A stretch of 64,000 nucleotides of DNA, taken from NCBI GenBank assembly GCA_963930775.1, contig OZ005705.1, positions 2,170,001 to 2,234,000 of the forward strand, read 5' to 3'. Positions 21,315-36,900 of the stretch are shown one piece after another. The position numbers and the translations under genes were made by a program. Origin of the DNA: Cliona cf. orientalis (Eukaryota > Porifera > Demospongiae > Clionaida > Clionaidae). The notes under the pieces were generated by a model that did not search any database, was not told where the DNA came from, and saw nothing but the letters and a program-made list of their open reading frames with translations. Each line of letters opens with the position of its first letter. Position 1 is the first letter of the stretch.

Positions 21315-24300
21315 ATGAGTCTATCAGAGAAGCTGATCATTGCAGCCAAGAACGGCAGCACTAGAGAAGTTCGCAAGCTACTTGGAAGAGGGGCTCTCTT
21401 CACCAAGGACCAGGTACTCTTGACTGAGCACTTGCATGATTTTACGAAAGCCTACAATATCACCCTGTATTGTACACTGGCTGAGTGATATTTTGCATCA
21501 ATTTCCATTATAGCAATCACTTCACTCAGCTGAGTGAGATTTGTGTGTATGTGTTGATGAGAGAGAGAGAGAGGGAGAGGGAGAGGGAGAGAGAACAGGA
21601 GCAGGAGGGAGGTCGGGCCTCCTGTGCATGCATGATCGAAACCTGATAATTAAGGCCTGTGGCTGGGCATAATATTATGTAAAATTAATAGTATGCGAAT
21701 AGGAGAAAGTTGGTGTGAATGAAATCGGTGCAAGTGTGAATAGTTCTTCTCACCTTCTCTCACCACAGTTTGGCAACACCGCTCTCCACGAGGCAGCATG
21801 GAATGGAAATAACGACATTGTGAAAATTCTCCTCAGCAGCTACTGTTTTGTGGACAGCATCAACTACACTGGGTTCACGCCGCTCCATTTGGCAGGTCAA
21901 AATGGCCATGCAAAAGTTGCCAAGACCTTGCTCAAGTGGAAGGCTGACCCTTCTCTACTGAATCAGGTTAGTCTGAATGTGTGTGTGTGTGTGTGTGTGA
22001 ACGTGTGTGTTGAACGTGTGGTTGATCCAGTATGCATGTGGCAAGCCAACCTCAGAGAAAGTGAAGAGCAATGTGGGTTTGTTCAGGCCATCTCAAAGGT
22101 ATTGATGAATGAGCACAGCCATGGAGGGGAAAATGGATCTGGTTGGACCAATAAAGCGGGAAAGATTTCCCGCTTCCTTTGGCCAATCAGAGGCCAGTTT
22201 CATTGTTACCTGAAAGTGAGGTGAAGGTTTTCAGTGTGGGATAGTTTCATGATTCATTGCTCTGTGTTAAAGAATGTCAGACCACAGTGTCATTTATGTA
22301 CTCTATCCTCGGGTGGGCATGCAGTGAAACGTCTCTACCACAGACACATGAAAGCATCTCACAGTTTGTGGTGTCCTCTCTGCAGTCTTAATTAGTTTCA
22401 GATGGGTGCCCCTAATAATTATTATAAATTACACTTTACTGACTTTGACTAAAAAATTACATATGCATCAACCTTTTCCTCTGTAGCATGGAGAGACTGC
22501 CATACACCTTGTTGCCAAGTACAACCATGCCAATGTGGTGTCTGCATTTGCTTCGTTCAAAGTCAATGTGAACATTGGAGGAAAGGTAACTGACCACTAC
22601 CGGTTTAATTCATGTAACTACCGTTGCTGTGCCCGGCCGCACCCCTAATCGACCTCTGGCCTCAGGGCATTAATTGTAATAATTTGTCGTTGCATATTTG
22701 CATCCCATTACTTGCACTGTCTCACGGGGATCATGTATGGGGACAAGTCTAGTCAATGGGTGGATTGTGGCATTCTCAGAGAAAGATCCGTGTCGGCTCC
22801 GCTCTTAGAGAAGAGTGGGCTAGCTTGTTTAAGATTCCCCTTGAGTGCATCTCTGCCACTACCTCAGATGATAATATCGTTTTAAGTGATGTGTTTCAGT
22901 GAAAGGATCAGCACGCAATTGGCAATTCAAAAACGTGTTGCTATTTCAAAGTGGACAGTGATGTAGTTGTATCCCCTCATGTTTTCGATAAATTTGCTGC
23001 TTTCATTTTAACGTTTGTCAAGTCAAACTGGCAACGTTTGATATTATGTGATTGTTTGTTGTGCATGGTGAGCCTGCAAGCGACTGAGAGAATATGGTCA
23101 GCATCTAATCCCTGGATCAGCACTGTGGCGCACTAATTAGGTCACATGTCCGCACAAAAATGATTTGTAACTACCAAAAATGAGAATCTTCCACTAGCTA
23201 CAGGGAGCTTCTATTTCACAATATTACTAGTAACAACTGTAATACGATAGTATTGCATAATTTTACTAATATTATAATATTTGGAAAAATGTTTATTATT
23301 GAATCCGTTTTCTTTTTCAGGATGGCAACACTCCTCTCCACATTGCAGCAAAGCTGGGTAACATTGAGACACTGAAAGCCCTACTCAGCGCAGGTGCCAA
23401 CCCAACCGTCATCAATGATGTAAGCAGATCAAAATACACATTGCATGCATGCATGCACGCCTGGTTGCAATTGTCAGAAAGTATTCCCAAATTCCCAACA
23501 TGCCTTGATCTTGGATCATCAATAATTCTCAAAACCTGGCAGTAATTTTTGTTGTGTATTCAACACACAAAGGAAATCCCACCTCAGCTAGAGCTTGCTC
23601 TAGAGTTTTATTCAGGGTATCTATTCATTGTATGCACCTGAGTTCCTCACTGGTGTCAGGAACAAGTGGTTAAGACTATAGAGTCCTGGACAGTGGTGTG
23701 CATTTTGTAATAGGGGGAAGAGTAGGGAGTGTGGGGGGAGGAGGAAGGAACTATTATCACTTCATAAGAACTGGGGAAAGTGTGTTCATAACATGCCATT
23801 ACTGTGTGCATTTTTTGAATGAGATAGCAGCTGCTGCTTGGAGTCCCCCCACAGCTGGCTTTCTAATGGTAACCTCCCTCCCCCCCTCCTCCCTCCCTCA
23901 CTTAGCATTCATGCATGGTTGGCTGCCTCCATGTTGTCATAGCATACATGTGAGCTGTAGCTGTTGCTGCTCATGCATACTGCACTGCAGCTCTAAGAGG
24001 ATGTGCGTGCGTGAGTGAGTGGGCGCTCAGTAATGAATCAAAGTGTTAATAATTTGTCCTGTCAAATTAAATGGAGCTGCTCTCAAAATGCGTGCATGCT
24101 ATGTTTCCCACGTATGCTGAGCACTGCCCGTTGCACCTAACCCTTGACTCCTCGCTACCAGCTACAAATTTATTACCAATTGTGTGGTATGTGCAGTATG
24201 TGGTCGATTCAGCTGCTTAGATCTGTGCGTGAATGTCAATACACAAAGTTGAGAAAGTACAATAATATAATGCTTTTATAGCAATTTTGTGTCTGTATAG

Positions 24301-24872
24301 GTAGTAACTCAAAAGATTGCTGTCTCGAATCTATTGAGATAAGATAGCTGTACCATAATATTATGAGGAGAACTTAATAGAATTGACACAGACATCCCCC
24401 CACCAACCACACACATGCACTCCTACAGAAGGGGATGAGGCCAGTGGACTATGCTGAGACCAGCGGGACCAAAGAGACAGTGAAGGTCCTCCATTCAGCT
24501 GCTCTGGTAAGTAAGGGAAAGGGAGTTATTGTGCACATGTAAGACACCCAGTGTGACAGTCATGAACTTGTGGTAATAGTAAGTTCTGCTTTGAACATTT
24601 AAACTGTTGGTATGATGTACTAGGTAGGGGGAGCTGTGGCTTGTACAGTTGTGAGAATGTACACAGAGTGAAGGATGTGTGTAGCCTTGCGGCATGTCAA
24701 GTTCACCAATGGAGTAAACTTAAACTGTAGAGCTACATGTTGCCCTTTAGCCAAGTTTGTTTACTTGAGCTTTCAGTGCTGGGATGGGTTGCTGAATGAA
24801 CTGTAGCCCTTCCATCCAGCTGTAGCCTAGCATACTTGGATAATAGAATTTTGTGTGTGTGTGTGTGTCTGT

Positions 24873-24919
<47 letters not shown>

Positions 24920-27900
24920 GGGTGGGACGTGGGACCTGGACATGAGGTGGATAATTTGCAGCCAGGAAATTCCATGCAGTGCCCAGAGATTCCTCTCTTG
25001 AGATAATATAGCCACCATATTCCTTTTGAAGTAGCCTGTCATCAGCGATTACCTAACCCACAAAAAACCAAATTTACGTTCCCCCAACTCACCACCGGCC
25101 TTATCCTGCAGGTGTGTGTAGCCAGATATGGCACAAGGCACAAACACCAGCTACATGTACTCTTACTCAGCTTTCTTTCCCAACCAGCTTCCTTGATAGG
25201 ATAGGACATAATATATGGAGTGCAGGTGTCTAGAAAGCTACATAAGTGCACTCCACTACTGCATACTTGGTACACAAAATTAATGTTGTAGCCATCTTTC
25301 AACAATGAAGTTGAATGACACAACTACCCTGATGTCCAAACTGGGCCACACGTGTAAACAGGTGCAGACTTGGTCACCTCAACTTGGGAGTTGTTTTTTG
25401 TTTTTCTATTTTCTGCTGCCTGCTAGCTGTCTGTCTGTCTGTTTCCCCCAAAGGCTGTCTCTGGCCACCTTGTTTAGGCCTTCTCCTGTCTGGTTTTAGT
25501 CTTGGTCTACACACATGGGGGACCAGTGAATATCGTTAATTGGTGAACCTGCTCTGTGTTTGCACAATGGAGCACACCGAAAGGTCAAGCCTCCCTGGAC
25601 CCAGCCCTCTCCTCCCTCGAGGCCCAGAGGGATTATTAATGATATTCACGACGAAATTGTACACTACTGGCATATGGACAAGTCAAAATTATTGGTCCAT
25701 TATCTGGTTAGTGTGGCTTGATGTGGTTTTGACATTATTTGCCTCATTTGCAGGCCAGCCATTGCCTAGGTATAATAATATGCATACATTGCAAGTAAAG
25801 CTTGCAGTGTGTGTGTGTGTGTGTGTGTGCGGCGCGCATGTGTGTGTCTGGAGACAAATGTAGTGTATTAGTCAACCCCCACCTCCCCAACATTCACCAC
25901 ACACAAGTCGACCACTTAGCACTGTGCATATATATACATGTAGGGAGTTTGCCTACTCATTAAGTCATAGTTCCAGCTTTCCTCCCTGATCTTACTCGAT
26001 ACTGTAGTTTGCTTACTTTCCCTTGGCCTGCTATCTGAAGTTTATCCACCCCATTGCACGCTCCGCTGAGCTCCAGCTATGTGCTGTGTTTACAGCTGAT
26101 GCCTTATATTGTGGTGAAAACATTTTAACCTCTAACCACTTAGATGCCACTCCTGTGTTTGCCCTCCCCCCCACTCCTCTTTCTGATTATCATAATTATA
26201 ATCTGCGTGCGTGTGTCATCCTACCTAGAGGCACATGCAGTTGTTTATCTGAGAGTGAGTGAATGCATGTTGTGTGTGGTGTACCCTACAAGTAGAGTTC
26301 TAGGTTTCTCTGATCAGGAAACAAACGCTAAAATAGCAAAGCACGTAAACAAGTCTTATGGTGTTACGTCATATAGATAGTACATGTAGCTAGTCTGTTG
26401 GTAGGGGCCACGCCAATCCTGCCTGGTCTATACCCTGACTGCCTGCAATGTGTCTGCGGTGCAACCAAGACAACTTTCCCATCGGATTATCAGCTTTAGT
26501 CTTCTATAGTAGCCGACTCTAAGGCTTTTGTTACATGTGGCTGCATTGAACATAGTAATGCTCAATAATTGCAAACATGACTCGCTCAGATCATGCAGAC
26601 ACGTACAGGTGTACATACATATATTACTATGGTATAGTTAGCCTCGGGCAGGACATGTAAATGTTCACTGCACATGGGTACATCTGTTTCTTGGTGTCCA
26701 TGGCGATTTAATACTGCGTGGTGCGTGGTCATCTCTTAAAGTTTACAGTGTATAAATAATATTTTAAGACTAGTATAGCTGCATGGCTGCATGGACGATT
26801 GGGCAGCGTGAGTGGCTGCCAGACAAATTGGTTGATGTAGCTAAGTGAAGAGCAGCTTTGAGCTCCCTGATTAGGCTAAATGCATCTATGATGTCAGCCT
26901 AATGAGCTCTGTCTGGAAAAATGACTCCCGCTACACAGAATGCCGAGACAGACATACAAGGGGAGGGACCAGGGAACCAGGAAGAGACGAGGGAACGAGG
27001 GAGGGATGAGGGAACTGGAAAGAGACGAGGGAACAGGGGAGGGATGAGGGAACGGAGAAGGGAAGAGGGAATGGGGCGGAGTCCACTGCATGTGATGGTG
27101 GGCAGGTTATTATAATAAAATTATTATGACATTGAGTCATCATGACTAAACTGCATTTTGTGTATTTAGCACATTTATTATGTGTGTTCTGATCGTGAAG
27201 TTTCATTGTGTATGTTTGTGCAGCTTGCGTCGCTGTGTTCCTTTCTTATGAAACTAACGAAAACATCTTTTTACTGATGTAGATATTGTATTCAAGTATA
27301 ATGCATATATGGACAAAATTTTGGTTAAAGAAACGTGGAATGATGTGGACTATAAAAAAAACTGTTTATTTAGCTGGGGAATTGAAGGATGATTCATTTC
27401 TCCCCTGTAGAAACTGAAATCAAAGCAGCAACGAAGCTCCTCCTCTCTCTCTGCCCACCGACCACCGATTGGAAAGATGACATCACTGAACGATGGACGT
27501 CCACTCACGGCTGTTGATACGGAATCCACTCAAGTAAGTCAGACATTGTGTACACTTTGTGTAATCAATCTTTCATCTCACTCTTTCTTTTGAATTACTT
27601 GTGTCTATTTTGGGTGTGAAGCAGTGAAGTGCTTGACTCAACTATGTCCATTATTAATCATAAATTAACTGGAGCTATCTAGAGCACATCCCATGTGCTA
27701 ATGATAGCCACTTTGAATGTGATAGATGCTACGTGTACATAGATGCACTGTTTGTGCATGTGGTCCTTGGTGGGCCTGTAACTGCATAAAAATCAGAAAA
27801 TAGAGAATTTGAATCAAACAAAATAGGCCGATAACCTTGACTAGCTACCCCATAAACATGTGTATAGTAATAATATTATTACTATAAATATTATGCTGAG

Positions 27901-30900
27901 CAATTACAATCTGTATACTAGCAGTGATTGCTGGGTTCCAGCGCATGTGGCGCACATGCATGGGCTAGCAGCTTTTGGGGGATTATTTTCTTTCTGTGTG
28001 ATCTGGCAATATGTAGCTTCTAACACCCGAGCCTCAGGCATTAGCTATCATCCAATCTGGCTCATTGGCCAAATACAAAGGATATGCATGACAGTGTTAC
28101 AACTCTGCTTAATAATAGTTGTGGTTGCTATGACTGTACTGCCGGGCAGTTGTATCTGTGTAGTGGCAACAGATGTGTGGATCAGTCCATCCAGCCATAT
28201 CATATTTAACTGATAAGAAAGCTAGGGAGCAGGCAAGCAGGCGATTGCTCGAGATGACAATGGCGATCAATTCGAGTGGTATAATGAATATTGTATAGTA
28301 TGACTGCATGATGTGATTGATTGTGGAAAGGATGATTAGTCTGCCTACACAAATGACCTAATGGAGGATGGCGTGCACAGTGAGCGTGTGTTTATCCAGC
28401 ACAGATGCACCTGGTTCCCTCCCTCTCTCCCTAGTTCTCACACTTTTCCTCCTCTACGCTGCTGCTTCTCCCCCTGGCTATACCCCCAGCCTCATGGCTA
28501 GCTGTTGCGTGGTGTCCTTGGCCATGGGTGTCAATTTCTGGTGTGGCAAAACTGTTAAGGTGTTGTAGGGTCATTCCTGATGATGTAGTGGCTTTGTCAG
28601 CATGTAAATATTCACCTTTCCTCCTCTCCTCCCTGTTCCTACATGTATCGTGATTCATACAATTACTCCTTTCTCTCCCTCCCTCTCCCCGCCTCTGTTT
28701 CTCCTTCCCTCTCTTTCCCCCCTCTATCCCTCCTTTCTTCCCTCTTTCTTCTTCCCTCTCTCTCTCTCCCTTCTCTCTCTCCTTTCCACTCATCTTCTCC
28801 AACCCAGCAGGTTAGACCTCGTTTGATACGAGCATCCAGTACTACAAGCAAACTTCAGATATCAGCTTCAGAAGATGCCCCTCACAAACTGAAGTAAGTA
28901 CCGATCGTCTTGTGAAATTTTAGGAGGACTGTTTTTCTTAAATACTAACTGATTATTGAGCTACATGTATAATAGCAGCGGACTGTACTAGGTGCCCAAT
29001 TGGCTCTTGTACAGCTTTGAACAAATACTGGTAAATTTGAAAGGAAAACATTATTAGTACTGAAGATTGATTACACATAAACGTTTTGTAAGATACTGAT
29101 AAATATTGAACAAAGCAGAGATCTAAACTCAGAGGCTATGTTTATGGCCTGTCTACCAAAAATCATTGTTTATCAGTTCATACACTCAGTGCCTGATTGC
29201 ACAAATAACTCATAACTGAAACCTATAATTATTTGAAAATAAGAGTATTACTCGTAACTGAAAACCTATAATTATCTGAGACACTCCATGTAAGTAAGCC
29301 GGTGTATTCCTACATGTTGCTCATGGAAGCAGACTGATTAGAAATGCTTAGCCGGTTGATTCTTGTAGCACCAGGGAAATGAGTGGGCTAAGGGCCTCAC
29401 TAATCCCCACTGTTGCCTGGCAAAGAGTGGCCAGATTTGCCAGATTTGCCAATTTTGTTTCTCTTGTTTAGCTACCTGTGATCGTGGCCAGCTTCGTAAC
29501 CTTTGTTCCCTGGCCAATTCCCAAACTAAAATTGTCTACACTCAGCCCTACAGCTGTCACCTTATTGTCGCGACACTTTGTGTCACCGAGCACCAAACCT
29601 GTTAGCCTCATTAGCCGAACTCTGTGAACTTACTAATTTCTATGTTACTGGGAGGAATAGGATTTCGGCAGTTTGAACTTCAGCCATGATGCAATTTTTC
29701 TTAGCTGGCCAAGGTTATCTGTTACACATATAATTGTATAATATTTATAGCATCACACAGTCTGCAAGTTTGGTGTGTATGTGTTGTGTTGTGATGGGCT
29801 AGGTCTTGTTCAACATTGGTGTGTTCTGTTGCCCCTTCCCTGTCAATTACCCCACCTCTTGTCACTTAATCTTTCTCTCTCTCTCTCTCTCTCTCTCTCC
29901 AGGCAAAAGAAGAACTCCTATACTCTGGACCCAAGATTAAAGGTGTGTATAAATAATATGGCATAATAATATTACTATCAGCCACTATGCGCAGGGTTTC
30001 AATGTTTGAACACTTGTGCATGTATTGAAAGTCCAATAACATGCTCACTTCCCAAGGGAGAAGTTATCTAACTTCGGTAGTACATGTTATGATGTTACAG
30101 TTATTATAGTGTGTAGCAGTGTAGTTGTTGTTGACGTGGTTACCCAGCCAGCAAACCAATACAACTACTGAAAACAAAACTTAATTGATACTTACTCAGT
30201 TGAACTGTACACAATACTGTATACTGTGAACTACATGTACCTACATGTAGCTGTTTAAATAATTACTCACTTTTTTAGTGAATATTTAAAGTTTGTGAAT
30301 CAAACCTCATTGGGGCTTATGATTTGACGATACTTATTACTACTATAACGATCGATAGATACGTAACCACATGCATGTACTGTAGCTTTCTTGCACAGGC
30401 ACCCCAGCCACTGCTCCCAGCTAGCTAGGCTAAGCATTAGAGGTGATGATGTGAGTCGTTGCTCCATGCATGGAGCTCTTTAGCATCATTGCCATAGCCA
30501 CGCAGTCAGGTGATGCAGCTATCTTCCCTGTAGCCACATGGTCAGCTAATGCATAGGACCTGGAGTTGTTTGTTTGTTTTCACAAGTGCCTGCTGTGATT
30601 ACAAATGAAAAGAATGTTTTTTATCATCAACTGCCTAAGTTACGTGTACATGCATGTATATGACATGTACATGGCTGCATCTCTGCACGTGAATGTTGCC
30701 AAACCACCCACTGTATTTCTACTAGCTGACAAGGTTAGTACACTTGCGGTTCGTATTGCTCTGTAGTCGCATAGTCTGATGGTGTGTTCAAGCCTAGCAG
30801 TATAGTATGTATAGCTATACATAGGTGTAGGTGTATATATAGGACAGGATGGTGGACTGATTGAGATTCCAGGCCTGACCTAGTTTGGTGCCCTCCTGTT

Positions 30901-33900
30901 GTTCACTGTGGCTTCTGCTTGTGTTGTGGTGAATTCCTGTTTGCCTAGCCAGCTAAATTGGGATGGACAGCAGCCTAGCCTCATTAGCATGCTTCACCCT
31001 AACCCTCCCTTCCTCCCTCCCTGTGAGATGCTTGGGACTGATCTCTGTCTCCTGATAGCTATGTAGCTCTTAGCTAAGCATTCCCTGCATATCATGAAAA
31101 TCAACCCAATGACACAAACCCATCCTATAGTCGTATATACAAAATGTAGCTGAGCTCATAACTAGATTACATCACAGCTAGCAATGCTGATACTGTATAC
31201 TATTCAAGAGCAAGTCAAAACATTACTAGTTATCATAGTCAGTGTATTGCGAATTTTCTATGCTTGCTTAGCACTGATTTAATCACTGTCTGCATGACTC
31301 AGCGATTACATGCATGGGAGGTTGCATTGGTTTGCTACAACAGCAAGTCTGTCAGTATTTTCATTACTAGTACTGATTCTGCAAGGCTGAGCTAGGCAAA
31401 CAACAATCATGCGCATAAGGGGTAATTACTTAATGAGCGTGACATAGCTGTGGCATGTTCTATACATATATACATGTAGATGTATAATGCATTTCACTTG
31501 ACCATTGTGTCTCTTTCCCGGCATGTCCATTACAACAGATGTCTGAGTCCGTTCCCACTCACTCTTTCTATGGCTTCTCTGCTAGCCAGGACACGCCCCT
31601 CTTTGTCGGCCCCTCCGACGGCTATGTCTACCAATCTCCCCAGAATTCATCCTCCTCCAAGAGTGCCAGCATCGATCAGCTACTTAACGAGATAGAGAGG
31701 GAGTACAGTGACTCAGAATACAGGTATGGTGGGCTCGTCTACATTGTGTACCACTGTGTAGCCTGTATAGTCATGGTATATTATTCCACCAAAGTATGCG
31801 AAGTAATTATTGAATATCATATTGCTTGAGGGTTTTCAATTTTGGCTGTTAGATAATGCCAAGTTAAACCTTTTCTAATTTCATCAATTGCAAATATTAT
31901 TATGCTGTGTTGCTTAGTGAGTGCCAAATTTTACTACCGTAAATTTAATTGAATTTTGGAGATTTTATGGCCATGATTATAAGTACAATCATGTACATGG
32001 TTCATTACGTTGCTCATACCTCATGGCTCCATTGGTCACACTATTTTGACTGGCTATCCTTTAAGATATGAAAATGATTTTATCACCTTACGCAACTACC
32101 CATATTATGCATACACATGCACTACTGTACTCAGGCTCCAGTCTGCAGGTCTAGAAAAATCTGACGCCAGAAACAGTCGCGGCATAAGTCCTTACGCCGA
32201 ATTCCACCAGCTGGTTGGTGACTGTGCCTCCAAGTCTCAGTCTCAGCCGGACCCAGTGGGAGTGAAGCAGATGAAACCCCCGCTCCCATCCAAACCCTAC
32301 CACAGGTCAACTTCCGAGGGGAGGGTGAACAGAACAAATTATGATTTCCTTCCGTCAGGAAGTGGTAGCCCCGTCGAGTCCTACGACTACCTCAGACCAC
32401 CCAACAATAGGGGACCAGGATCCACGAATTCTTCCCAGAAGGGCAGCCGAGATGGAACCCCTCCTCAGATGACCATACTTGCTGGTTCTCCTCGAGAGAG
32501 ACGCAGTGCGTCAATCGATCCATTGATGGTTCCCTCTCGCAGCGGACTGAAGCACCGTCGCATCTATGAGCAGCTGTCGCCCAGGGATGGGGATGATGGG
32601 GACACTTATGTCTACATGGCACCGCTCAAGGATTTCCCAGAGTGTGCTAAACAGGAGCAGGAACAGAATCAGAATGGAGTTAGCACTGGGTCCCATTCCG
32701 GTACTAATGGACTAGAGGGATCTGGCAGCACAGCTTTGGATTCAAGCAGTGAACTTAGGTGAGTGGTGTAGGCCTATAGCTAGCCAGGGCTTTGTTGTAT
32801 CTGTAAGTGGTTCAGAGCCTAAGGATATGCATAGCGCATGTCTGGTCAGAAAATATCACACAAAGATATCATAATAGATCATCAAAGTGTGTAAGGCTGA
32901 TCTGATCAGTATCTTTCCTATATAGGGATGATCCGTGATTGGGTTCGCTGTTTGTTTGGTTGCAGCTGCTACTGTTTGTGTGTTTGGTCGAAATTGGTAG
33001 CAATTACTCACGAGCATGGCTTTCATATCACCACAAATGGGAGGCTGATTTCACCGGCACATTCTATTATGCGATTCTATGGCCGTGTATACATATCTTT
33101 GGGGCAGTGTCTTGCCAAACTTGATTCTTTAATGTGGTTTTGCCCCTGGGGGGGCCTCATACTGTCCCATATGTAATTTTTTATATTATACTTGCTCAGT
33201 ATGGCTGTATCATAAATAATTAGCCAATGCAATGAACTTAAATTCTAGCAATTTGGTTGTCTAAACTGACTTTGTGGCAATAATCGATACCTGATCAAAT
33301 ATCGGCCACCTTGGGCCAGCGCACACATTTTTTCTGCGAACGAATTAGACAAAATTTTGGTCTCTGTCTCAGTGCCACATATGCAGGCCAGTTGCAATTG
33401 GTGTGTTAGTGCATTAGGCATGTCACTCCAGTATACACACATATGGCGGCAACAAATTGCCCTATAGAGTCATTGTCGTGAGGCATGTTTCATAACAAAC
33501 TGTAGTGCCATGCCCTTTGTCTAATGGGATTTGCCTGCGGCCTAATGCCATTAGTTGTGATACCTGTAGTAAAGAAATGTAGTACTCACCTGCAGCTTGA
33601 GTGCAGCTGTTGACATAATATTATTCTATTTTCTTCCTCCCTTTACTTCTCTTCTCCTCCCCCTCCTTTGTCTCTCTCTCTCTGCCTCCCTCCCTCTCTC
33701 TGTCTCTCTCTCCCTCTCTCTCTCCGTACCTCCCTCCCTCCTTCTCCCTCTCCCTTTACAGTGTGCAGGCAGATAGCTGCTCTACTACTTCAGAGACGTC
33801 AAATGGTCCACCAAATAATGCTAAAACATCCGGAAAACCCAAGAAAGGTATCGTGTACCTAACATGTTAATTACAATGCATACCGGTAATCGGTGCTAAT

Positions 33901-36900
33901 GAGGGTGTACAGCATTAGATTGTACTTCAAGTAATTTTGATTGTACATAAAAGCATGCAATACTCTCCGTGGGTTCAGCCTGTCGGTTGCTAGGGATGTG
34001 ATGACAAGTGTGGGCAATGGAAACTGTTGTACTGGTACATGTTGGCGAAGTGCACATAATAGATTGATACCATGTAGGAATCATCAATGGTACAACGCAT
34101 TAATTTTAATAATGTTGGCTTAATTGCTATGGTAAGTGTTAGATGATGAATTGGGTACAGTGCAGCATAGAGATACTACACGATAATAATATGTAAGTGC
34201 CACGTTTGTTCCTATACCGTAGTGTCCTAGGCAAGCGCCCATTAGCTAGTTTCAAGCAGTCAATGTAGCAGCTTCTATACAAGTTATATCCCGGGTAAGC
34301 GCCCATGGGCACTTACCCAGGACACTACGGTATATTTAGGTACAGTGTACAGACTAGTGTGACTACACGATAAGGTAGTGTCACGTTCATTCCTATATGC
34401 TTAGATCTTCGCCCGTGGCCTGATTTGCATGAAATGTATTTTCATTGGTTTCCTAGCTTGGACCTGCAGCGCTGTTTGTTTGAACATCAGTTTGGCTGTT
34501 GTTGAAAGAACAGAGTCGCCTGCTAGTTCGGTTGATTGGCTACCCTTTGATGTCTACTAACAGCCGCTCGCGATTTTTTGTGTAAAGTTGATCACCGATC
34601 ATGGCCAGCTGACGGTGCACTGTCAAAGACGTTTGCATAATGACGATAGCTTTGAAGGGAGGGAAGATAATTACGCGCCAGTTAGCTTTGTTTTCGTCCA
34701 GGAATGAATGAATATGGTGTGTACGAACTGACCGGTACGATGTATCGTTTGATAGATACCCGGCCCCTCTCGCTCTATTTCTCTATGACATATTCCAAGT
34801 GCCTACCACTCAAGTCTTGATTAACCTAAAGAAGCTGTTCTTTGTGCTTGCCAGAGACCCATTGTTTATGAAAAAGAAGGACAACTTAGTCTTGTTGGTG
34901 GAGTGAGCGCGTCACGTTTTGTGAGCTGAACTCCAAATATGGAAGTCACTCGACTGTGGCGCGTGCATAGTCTCCACTGCACGCTCTCTGTGTCACATTG
35001 CTTTGTCTAGCTCAAAGTTTTAAGTAACTAAGTTATGATGTTCAGACCATCTCATTACTCAAAGTGGACTGTAATTCTGTACCAGAATATAGTGATAGAC
35101 ACTGTGTTTATGCTCCCCACCCCTTCCCCCCATATAGATGTTATTGATCTAATATAATTCTATAGGTCTAGACTGGTAGATAAATCTTTTACCACATCAT
35201 ATCTAGTGAAGCAGTTATTTTACCTGGCATGCCTACAGTTAATACAGTATTATGCATGCTCACCCACCCACCCCTTAGTTATCAAGGCCAGGGGAGGTGC
35301 CTCAGACCACTGGCTCTGCTCCTCCTACCTGTTTGGATAGTTAGCTGTGCCTGAATGAACATATGCTTTGTTGCATATGCACCCACTGGATTTCGGGATA
35401 GATTGCTACCAAGATATATCCCGGTCCTCTGAACTTTTCATGAATGTTGTCACGCTTGCATAATCACATTTAGCAGTTTTGTGGCGATAATGGTTGTCGC
35501 ATCGTATTTGGTCCATGGGAAAGTGGTATATGAGCTGTGATCTGTGGCAAGTGAACAACAGTGGTTGGTATACTTGATCAACCTTACGTGTATGAAGCCT
35601 TTGACATGCCTCTTCCGACCCACAGGGACTGTATGCATGCACTACAAATTGAGTGCCCACAGACATTTGATTGTTTTATTAGAAGTTTTGAGGTCTATGG
35701 TGTCAATGTAGCATACCAGCACTTTGCTTTAAATTTTTGACAGTTTGGCATACGTGTTTAACTAATGACCTTTTTCTTTACCCCTGCAGCTGTCATTTGT
35801 GACTCAGCGCTAGAAGTGGAGCCCACGCATGAACCAAACACGGCACTCGAGCCTCCAAAGGGAATCCTGTCTCAGGTAATTACATATGGATATATTCTAG
35901 AGTGTTTATTTGCTTGTATTAAGGCAATTGTGTTGTGTGTACTGCGGCCGAATAGTATACTGGTAAATGATCTTTTAAGGCGGCAGTGGTAATTAGTGGA
36001 AATGCATACTAATTAGTGTAAATATGTGAGGAATTTAATAGGCCAATTGGGACCGTTTTGTTTTGGTTAATGCTGCCAGTTGGAAGTTTATTTACAGCTG
36101 TGATTTCATTCCAATGCAACGCATGTACGCGTTTCACTCTCTCTCTCTCTTCTCCCCTCCTCTCTCTTCCATACAGCCTGCAGAAGCAGAGCTTGAAAAG
36201 TCTGTCCTTGAGCAGTACCTTCAGGAAGAGCTAGAAACGATGAGAACAGCTTTCCAGATTCGTCTCTCCCAGATCGAGAAGCGATACCAACGTCAGCTGA
36301 TTCTGGAACAGCAGAGGAATAGGCAGTCGCCCCTGCTCATTAGAAATCCCCTCGTCCCCCAGCAGAGACAGACCAACACCCGTCGTAACAGCTGGCACAG
36401 CTGTATCCCTGGAAACCAAGACCACGATGGTTTGGTGATGCCCGAGGTACGCAGTGGATCGTCACAAGGGTTCGACTCAGACTTCAGTATTGATGGCAGT
36501 GATGTTGAGTCGGATGTTATTCCTGTGGATAGAGTATCAAGGAGAAAGAAGGCAGTACAGTTTTCACTAGGAGGTCCTGACGTGTATGAGCATGACTCCA
36601 GCCCCGGGCCAGCCGATCATGCAAGGAGCTTTAATCGTCAAGCCAACTCTACCTCCGCTATCACTATGAAGAAGACAAAAGAAGGACTGAAGGGAGGCAA
36701 TGGTTCGTGGGGAGAGGGACCGCAAGACCAGGACAGTCCAAGAATGTCTCCTCTTGCTGATTTAGATGATGAAAGGGCGCAACTCTCCACAGAGGCCAGG
36801 GACGTCATCCAGCAGAAGATCCACCAATATCGTGAAAAAATGGGAAAGTATTTTCAGGAGAAGTCAGAGGCTCAGATAGCAGTCATTGAGAAACAGTATT

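Noticed and set aside
26894-27206. Ser/Pro/Leu-rich ORFs over the minisatellite
   Set aside because: Repeated purine units translated in several frames; no gene evidence.
28431-28802. 123-residue Lys/Glu/Arg-rich minus-strand ORF
   Set aside because: It is the translation of the CT-rich intron tract, a low-complexity artefact.
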